Below are positions 58,380-64,000 of a stretch of DNA of 64,000 nt, one piece after another. The stretch comes from Vitis vinifera (lineage: Eukaryota; Streptophyta; Magnoliopsida; Vitales; Vitaceae). Made by a program: the position numbers and the translations under genes. The stretch's first letter is position 1. The number at the start of each line of letters is the position of its first letter. The stretch is from positions 26,723,001 through 26,787,000 of the forward strand of contig NC_081817.1 in NCBI RefSeq assembly GCF_030704535.1, in the 5' to 3' direction. The notes under the pieces were generated by a model, which ran no database searches, was not told where the DNA came from, and was given only the letters and a program-made list of their open reading frames with translations.

Positions 58380-59205
58380 CGCATCTAGATGAATTTCAAC
58401 ATCCAGAACCTAAGATAAGTAGTTCTTGCTCGAAATATCGAGGGCAACAAATCCAAGTTTTGCGATGTTTAACGTTATTTGAAAGCTATATATAATATTA
58501 AATAGAGAAATATTTCAATTATTATAATAAAACATTAATAAAATACTTTAACAATATTTCAAGTAAACAATGTCTAAAAATATAATGACCTAAAATTTAT
58601 CAATTATAAATATGGTAAAAATGTATAAATATGAAATAAGAATTAAAATTTATCATAACAAAAATGTGCAAAGTAATATATAGCTTCAAGTTATGAATTA
58701 TTTTATGTAAATTTGTGCATAATTTTGGGCTATAAACTTTCATTATGTAAATTTGTACATAGGTTCAGGCTATAAACATTTATTTATTTATTTTATAGTT
58801 TTTGGCTATATAATATTGTTTGGTATAACATCCAGTTATATCGTATAATTAAAAATAAATAATTAAGGATCATACATAACTTTTGGTCATGTATCTGTAA
58901 TTCTGTAATTTTTCCTCATAACTTCTGGTTATAGGAATTGAACATATTTTTCATAACTTCTAGTTATGAATTTACCCCATAATTTATAATTTACTTCATA
59001 ACTTCTTGTTACAGGGATTATACATATTCATATGTTTAAATAAAATAAATAAAAATAGAGATCAAAGGGTAATAAAATAGAAAATCATGATACAAGTTTA
59101 TTATATACTTTTTTGTGAGAAAGAAGATAGAAGAGTTTTTCTATTTCTTTGAAAAGAAAAATGTCTTTCTATCTTTCTATTTCTTTTGTAGATATTAGTC
59201 GTGCG

Positions 59206-59386
59206 TGTTGTAAAATTATAAAGTGAAAGGAGAAGAAAACAAGAAAGAGAAATTAGAATGTAGGAAGAAAATAAAATAGATTTTATTAGAGGTATCTACC
59301 TTTTAGGGAATCATAAATAGATATATATCAATATGAATGATCATCCACAAGTTCCATAATCTAATAAATTCTCATATTTTCTAACA
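59206..59386 (-). repeat. Copia-2 5' LTR
   Basis: 181 bp. Around 59300 the minus strand reads CCCTAAAAGG, two bases shorter than the TATA-bearing CCCTATAAAAGG of the partner LTR. Confidence 0.9.
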
Positions 59387-59391
59387 AGAAG

Positions 59392-62300
59392 TATTTTCTA
59401 GAATCGTTGTCAAACAAAGAATCCGTTTGATAGTAATTTTAAAAAACGCTTTCAACATTTTTAAAACTTGAAATTTTTTTATTTCAAGTATTAAAAATAT
59501 TAAAAATACTTTCTAAAATAACTCAAAATATCACAATTGTATTTTAGAATCATTCTCAAACAACTTTAAAGTTTCATAGTGAGAAAGTTGAACCACTTGA
59601 CACCGTGTAGTGATGGAATAAAAAACAAAAATCTTTCTCATCTCAACGTTTATCACATTTTTCATCATCTTATTGAGCGGAAGACGATGGTTGAATGTTA
59701 AAGCCAGAAGGAGTGTTCATCAAGTTCATCTGGAGCCCAATAAAAAAACCAATGGATTTGTCCGCGTTATGGGCCGCGTCTTGGTCTGAGAGGGTGTTTG
59801 GAATCCGGGAAAATCAATTTGGTTCAAAAGATTTACCGTTGAACTATAATATTTATTGGAGTCAAACACGTGATTGGGTTTTTCAGTCAAATGAGTGGAA
59901 AGACAGCAAGTAGAGACAACCAAATGTTATGAGGATTGGTGGATCATGCTGGGTGTCATCCATTTGTTTGGTATTTTCCCTTTGACCAAACAGCAAAAAG
60001 AAATAATGAGAAGATCGGTAGGAAGGAAGTTGCTTTGAAGGCAGTCCAAGAGCTCAATCACATGGGTATATGCCACAATCTTTAAAAATCACATGCATAT
60101 TTGATGTTAAAGCATTGTTTATTTTGATTTGGTCAGAGTCAAATTCCAGTTAAAGTGCTTTCTACGTTTGAAAAATTAATTATTTTATTTTATGCATTAA
60201 AAAGATATATTGTTTGATTTTGTACAGATTTTTGGTGGGTTTCTAAGGCAAGTGTTGGGCCTATCGGATGGGCTGGACTGGGCCTGAAAATAGACCAGGA
60301 TGATGTAAGGTTTGTAAATCTTGAACCCAATTGTGTTGCTGAATGGGCTGGGCTTTGAAGCGGATCAGAAAATGGGTTGTGGTCAATCTATTGGAACCAA
60401 TCCAATTAGCATTAGGTTGGGTTGGGGCCAGGGTTGTAGCCCTAATCACTTGAAATAATCTCAATTAAATTTTTAGTGTAAGACTGTAAGGACAAAAAAA
60501 TGATAAAGACTGTTTGGTCTTAGGAACTGATAATTAGCCCATGATTATTGAATAGCCCATATTTGAACTCAAAACCAAATGATAGAGTGGAAATTGAAGT
60601 GAAAGACATTACTTTTTTAAACTCCCCAAAATACCCTTAGTTGTTAAATTAAAAAAACTAACCGATCATCTTTATCTCTCTCATTCTCTCTTTCACTCTT
60701 TTTCTCTTAATAGATATTTTTGTCTCTCCATATTTTATATTCTTCTTATCAATTATACAAATTATAATGACTTTTAATCCATTATCAATAAATAGACTCT
60801 CTAAAGTATAATTCTTTTTATTTAAAATAACATTTTTATTGTCACGTAGAAGTAATATTATTAATTTTTTTGAGACTTCAATTAAAAAATGAAATCGTAA
60901 TTGCTAACTGCAATTTCATTTTTTAATTGAATCTCGATTGTTAATAGAGACTTCATTTTTATAAAAGAATGATGTGACAACCATGTGATGAAAAGATATC
61001 ACATTGAATATAAGTTTTAAAAAGGGCTTAAAACTAAAACAAGTAATTTTAACCCAAGATTTGGTATTTAAAATAGGAAATGAAATACTGATTAAGATTT
61101 TTATTTTAATTTCTGCTTAGGGGCAAAATTGACATTCAGACTAATTCTTATTATTCTTCTATCTGTCACCTTGACAATGAGTGCTGTCATTCCTTCCCAT
61201 CAAATATATTTTCCCACTCATACTTTTAAATTTTTTAAAAATAAAAATAAAAAACAACCCTCATCCAGCAAACAAGGGAAGAGATTTGAGATTTAGAATA
61301 AAATAGATTATTTAATTTAATATTTAAAATTATTTTTAATTTAAGTTATGATATCAATTTATTTTATTAAATATTTTAAAGCTAATTAATGACTTAAATT
61401 AAAATTTTAAACTTCTATAATATATGAAATTTTAAATATTTCAATAAATAAAATATATAAATGTACATAAAAATAGGAAATAATGACATTTTTATAAGGG
61501 AATTTAACAAAAAATATGCAACAGTGGAATACAATCATTTAATAATGAAATAAAAATTATTACAATTATGCAATAATTTAATAAAAATGTATGCAATTAT
61601 CCTTGCTCTTAAAGTCAACAAAAAGTGATTTTTATGGATAACATTGCCTTAGCATGAATAAACCCTAATAAAAATTTGAAAATTCATTAAAAAAAAAAAA
61701 ATTTCAATCATGTCCAATCAAAATGGTAGTCTCAACCTATTTACATAAAGGCCCAAATATAATTTTGAAAATTCATTAAAAAATTTAATAGTCTCAACTT
61801 ATCTATGTCAATGTTTTAATATGATTTTGAAAATTCATAAAAAAAAAAAAATTTAATTTCAATCATGTTCAATCAATAGGTGATTAGTCCCAATCCTATG
61901 ACGACTTTCATCCCTGTTGCATGGGTGTTGCAGTCAAGCTGCCTCATCCTTTTGTCTTTGCATTCAAGGACCAATTTTCGTCTTATCTAAGCTTTTGATA
62001 CTTTTTGGCTTTTTATGTAAATACCCTAATCTAATTTTAAAAATTCGGAACTCAAAAAGGATTGGGACTCTAATAATAAGGGGGTCGTGGAAAGATCCAA
62101 AACCTATTATTCCTTCCTATAAAATATCCCATCTTTGCTTGAATTGGTTAAACACATCCAAAATTTAGTCTCATTATTTTAAAACAAACCAAGAGAAGCT
62201 TCCTGAAAACAAATATTTTACAAGCCAACTAACCCTTGGAATCTAACCCACCTTTGTATTTTAATCCATTTCCCTAACTATTTCCTTTTGAAAGGCATCA

Positions 62301-63000
62301 ATCTCTCAAAATAAGTCCAGATTTCTAAGAAAAATGTCTCAATCCAAAAGACTTAGTCCAATCATTCTCAACCTCCCTTTCAAATACCCATAAAGATTTT
62401 TATTTTTATTTTTTATTTTTATATTTGGTTAATATTGGTATAAAATATTCATTAATTTTTTAGAAAATAAAATGCTAATTATGGCATATCTAGTGACCAT
62501 AACTAGGTTGTACTTTACTAGTACTAATATAACAAAAATAGTAATTAATATTTAAAGGGAGAATTTTTTTGGTCTCTACTTTCTCTTCAAATGGTTGAAT
62601 TCTTAGTATGTAAAAGGAAAATGGGTCAAAAAATAGACAGGTGGAATTAATTTTTTTTTTTTAAATTTTTGAAGATCTTTAAAATTTTTATTTCTTTTTA
62701 TTTTCATTTTTACATATTTAAAATTTATTTATTTTTATTCCCTTTTAATTTGAATTTCAAAAAAGGTAAAATAGGTGGAAAAACAAGCCCAAAATAGCTC
62801 AAGATGAACCTAATTATGGAGATGGTTTTGGATTGAAATAACAATTATTTTATACCAAAAAATAGATAATTACTGAAAAAGGATTTTCTGTTTTTTATTC
62901 GAATCCAATCACGAGGTGACATGTGCACCATGTGCATTACAGTTCACGCACGTTCCCTATTGGCCTGAATGGTACTGAGAGAGAGAGAAAACCAATCACC
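59392..63000. other. AT-rich intergenic DNA, no supportable gene
   Basis: 59400-59570 is another copy of the AGTGATTTTAGAA-type palindrome. 59690-60070 is less AT-rich with one open frame (59695-59913) of no recognised family. 60240-60480 is G/T-rich. 61660-61880 has three diverged repeats of AATTTTGAAAATTCATTAAAA with GTCTCAACCTATTTA. Nothing else could be identified. Confidence 0.4.
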
Positions 63001-63005
63001 ACATT

Positions 63006-63014
63006 ACACGTGTC
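63006..63014. promoter_or_regulatory. G-box/ABRE-like ACACGTGTC upstream of the carboxypeptidase gene
   Basis: The palindromic core CACGTG lies about 130 bp upstream of the TATA box, between CCAAT-type sites. bZIP and bHLH factors bind such cores. Position-based inference. Confidence 0.5.
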
Positions 63015-63135
63015 CGAATACTAACTGATGTAGCGGATTATGATTGGTTAGCGAGAAAAACTGCAACAAACAATGTTGGATTCGGGTTCTTGTGATCACC
63101 TCGCCTGGTTATGTTTTGTTGTACCAAATTGTAAC

Positions 63136-63143
63136 TATATAAA
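63136..63143 (+). promoter_or_regulatory. TATA box of the carboxypeptidase gene
   Basis: TATATAAA 85-92 nt before the ATG at 63228, implying a leader of about 60 nt. Confidence 0.7.
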
Positions 63144-63227
63144 TCCCCCCTCTTGGATCCAAAATCTCAAACCAGTTTTCCTCCCTTCATTGTCTTCCAC
63201 TTTCCGTTTGGAGAGCAAGAAAAAAGA

Positions 63228-63625
63228 ATGATGGGAAACAAGGCCTCCTGTTGGGTTGTCTTCTTGTTGTTCATTTTCTCAAGCTTTCTGGCCGAGAGCC
63301 ATGGAAAAACAATGAAGCAGATAGAGGCACTGGATATTCTCCAGAAGGCCAAGCTGCATGGAAATTCAGGCATAGACACCAACCTTTTTGAAGTGAATGA
63401 AGTTGAAAATGGAGCTGAAACTGAAAGCCATAAGATTCATCCACAGGAGGGGCTGAAGGAGAAAGACAGGATTGATATGTTGCCTGGACAACCACATGTT
63501 GGGTTCAGCCAGTATGGTGGGTATGTCACCATTGACGAATCCAAGGGCAAAGCTTTGTACTACTACTTTGCTGAAGCACCACTCAGCAAGAAGTCTTTGC
63601 CTCTTCTTCTCTGGCTTAATGGAGG
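63228..63625 (+). CDS. Serine carboxypeptidase-like protein, exon 1 (gene runs off the window)
   Basis: 132 codons plus 2 nt, ending at a GT donor (GGAG|GTACAT). The ATG at 63228 is the first after the TATA box (a second Met follows at once). Residues 1-24 are a signal peptide (CWVVFLLFIFSSFLAES). A charged propeptide-like stretch follows, then LPGQPHVGFSQYGGYVTI (about 85-102), ALYYYFAEAP and LPLLLWLNGG (about 124-133). This opens the S10 fold; the oxyanion-hole PGCSS and the Ser-Asp-His triad would lie in later exons outside the window. The family is secreted or vacuolar and includes both peptidases and acyltransferases. The clade looks like the SCPL40-45 peptidase-type group, which is tentative. 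The rest of the window (63626-64000) is intron 1. Confidence 0.9.
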
Positions 63626-64000
63626 TACATATGCAGTGAACTCAATTCTCAATCTCTGATCATTCTCAATTAGGCTTTGTTCTTGTTCTTATTTTCTCGA
63701 GAAAATATGAAAATAGGTACATTTTCTGAGTCTATTTTCTTCGGTTGGTTTGACTTTTGAGTCAGAAAATATGAAACTTCCCATTAAAAATATTTTGAAT
63801 GCCAACTGGGGTTTAATTATTATGAGAAAAAAATATGAAAAATAAAAATAAGAATCTGGGAATTGAAACACCCAATAAGATATGAAGAGTATGTGATATT
63901 TCCAAAGCTGAGGCTATAATTTCTCTCTAGGATTCAGGGACAAGTTATTTTCAATAGTGGCAACTGATTATTATAAGAATAAAAATCTTTCCACGCTGGA

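Larger units (their letters stand above)
53406..59386 (-). mobile_element. Defective Copia LTR retrotransposon with short LTRs (Copia-2)
   Basis: 5.98 kb between LTRs at 53406-53589 and 59206-59386 (TGTTGTAAAATTATAAA ... TTTTCTAACA). The flanks ACAAG (53401-53405) and AGAAG (59387-59391) match at 4 of 5. Minus-strand order: LTR, gag, protease, integrase, RT, RNase H, polypurine tract, LTR. Many stops and frameshifts and lost catalytic residues make it inactive. No initiator-Met primer site is visible next to the 5' LTR. Its sequence is unlike Copia-1, so it is a different lineage. Confidence 0.92.

Noticed and set aside
59695..59913. 72-codon open frame in intergenic DNA
   Set aside because: No family recognised and no splice-linked neighbours; overlapped by a minus-strand frame of similar length.
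63153..63227. 25-residue N-terminal extension of the carboxypeptidase
   Set aside because: It would start at TTG, lies in the predicted leader, and would bury the signal peptide.
1..64000. tRNA, rRNA, CRISPR arrays, prokaryotic operons or riboswitches
   Set aside because: None was recognised by eye; the sequence is eukaryotic nuclear DNA. A tRNA scan would be needed to exclude tRNA genes formally.
1..64000. A novel multi-gene system or biosynthetic cluster
   Set aside because: The five genes belong to unrelated, known families and are separated by transposon-rich DNA; nothing indicates joint function.

Overview
This is eudicot nuclear DNA: very AT-rich, with spliced genes (GT-AG introns plus one GC-AG), long introns loaded with transposons, two Copia LTR retrotransposons, LINE tails and many inverted-repeat DNA transposons. 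Gene content and repeat style fit a woody eudicot such as grapevine. That assignment is inference from recognised families; no database search was run.

Five protein-coding genes can be supported. (1) A two-exon glyoxalase/VOC-fold gene on the minus strand (961-2544). (2) An eight-exon SAM-dependent methyltransferase of the METTL13/EEF1AKMT4-like group on the plus strand (10270-17834), with a 5.5-kb first intron and a 20-nt microexon. (3) An eight-exon MIKC MADS-box gene of the AGL15 type on the plus strand (41966-50444), ending in an LQLGL EAR-like motif. (4) An intronless BPS1 (BYPASS1)-like gene on the minus strand (51138-52076), convergent with the MADS gene. (5) The first exon of a serine carboxypeptidase-like gene on the plus strand (from 63228), cut by the window edge. 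A sixth locus (about 30870-31440, minus) is a broken GT31 beta-1,3-galactosyltransferase pseudogene. For the first three, exon joins were followed by hand and every junction keeps the frame.

The rest is mostly mobile DNA. A 6.27-kb Copia element (20063-26329, minus) has 490/497-bp LTRs, an initiator-Met tRNA primer site and a perfect AGTCA target duplication, but carries stop codons. A second, older Copia (53406-59386, minus) has LTRs of only about 180 bp and has lost catalytic residues. Three hAT-type non-autonomous elements (5280-6061, 6650-7951, 35603-36430) share termini and each is flanked by a near-identical 8-bp duplication. A MULE-type MITE (32205-32780) has a perfect 9-bp duplication. 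LINE 3' ends lie in methyltransferase intron 1 and MADS intron 5. Several palindromic MITEs, minisatellites and microsatellites complete the window.

The genes show no operon-like or pathway linkage. I looked for an unusual system (arrays, dense novel gene clusters, captured gene sets) and found none. The most interesting signals are splicing details (20-nt microexon, GC-AG intron, EAR motif split by an intron), repeat structures inside introns, and well-bounded transposon insertions.
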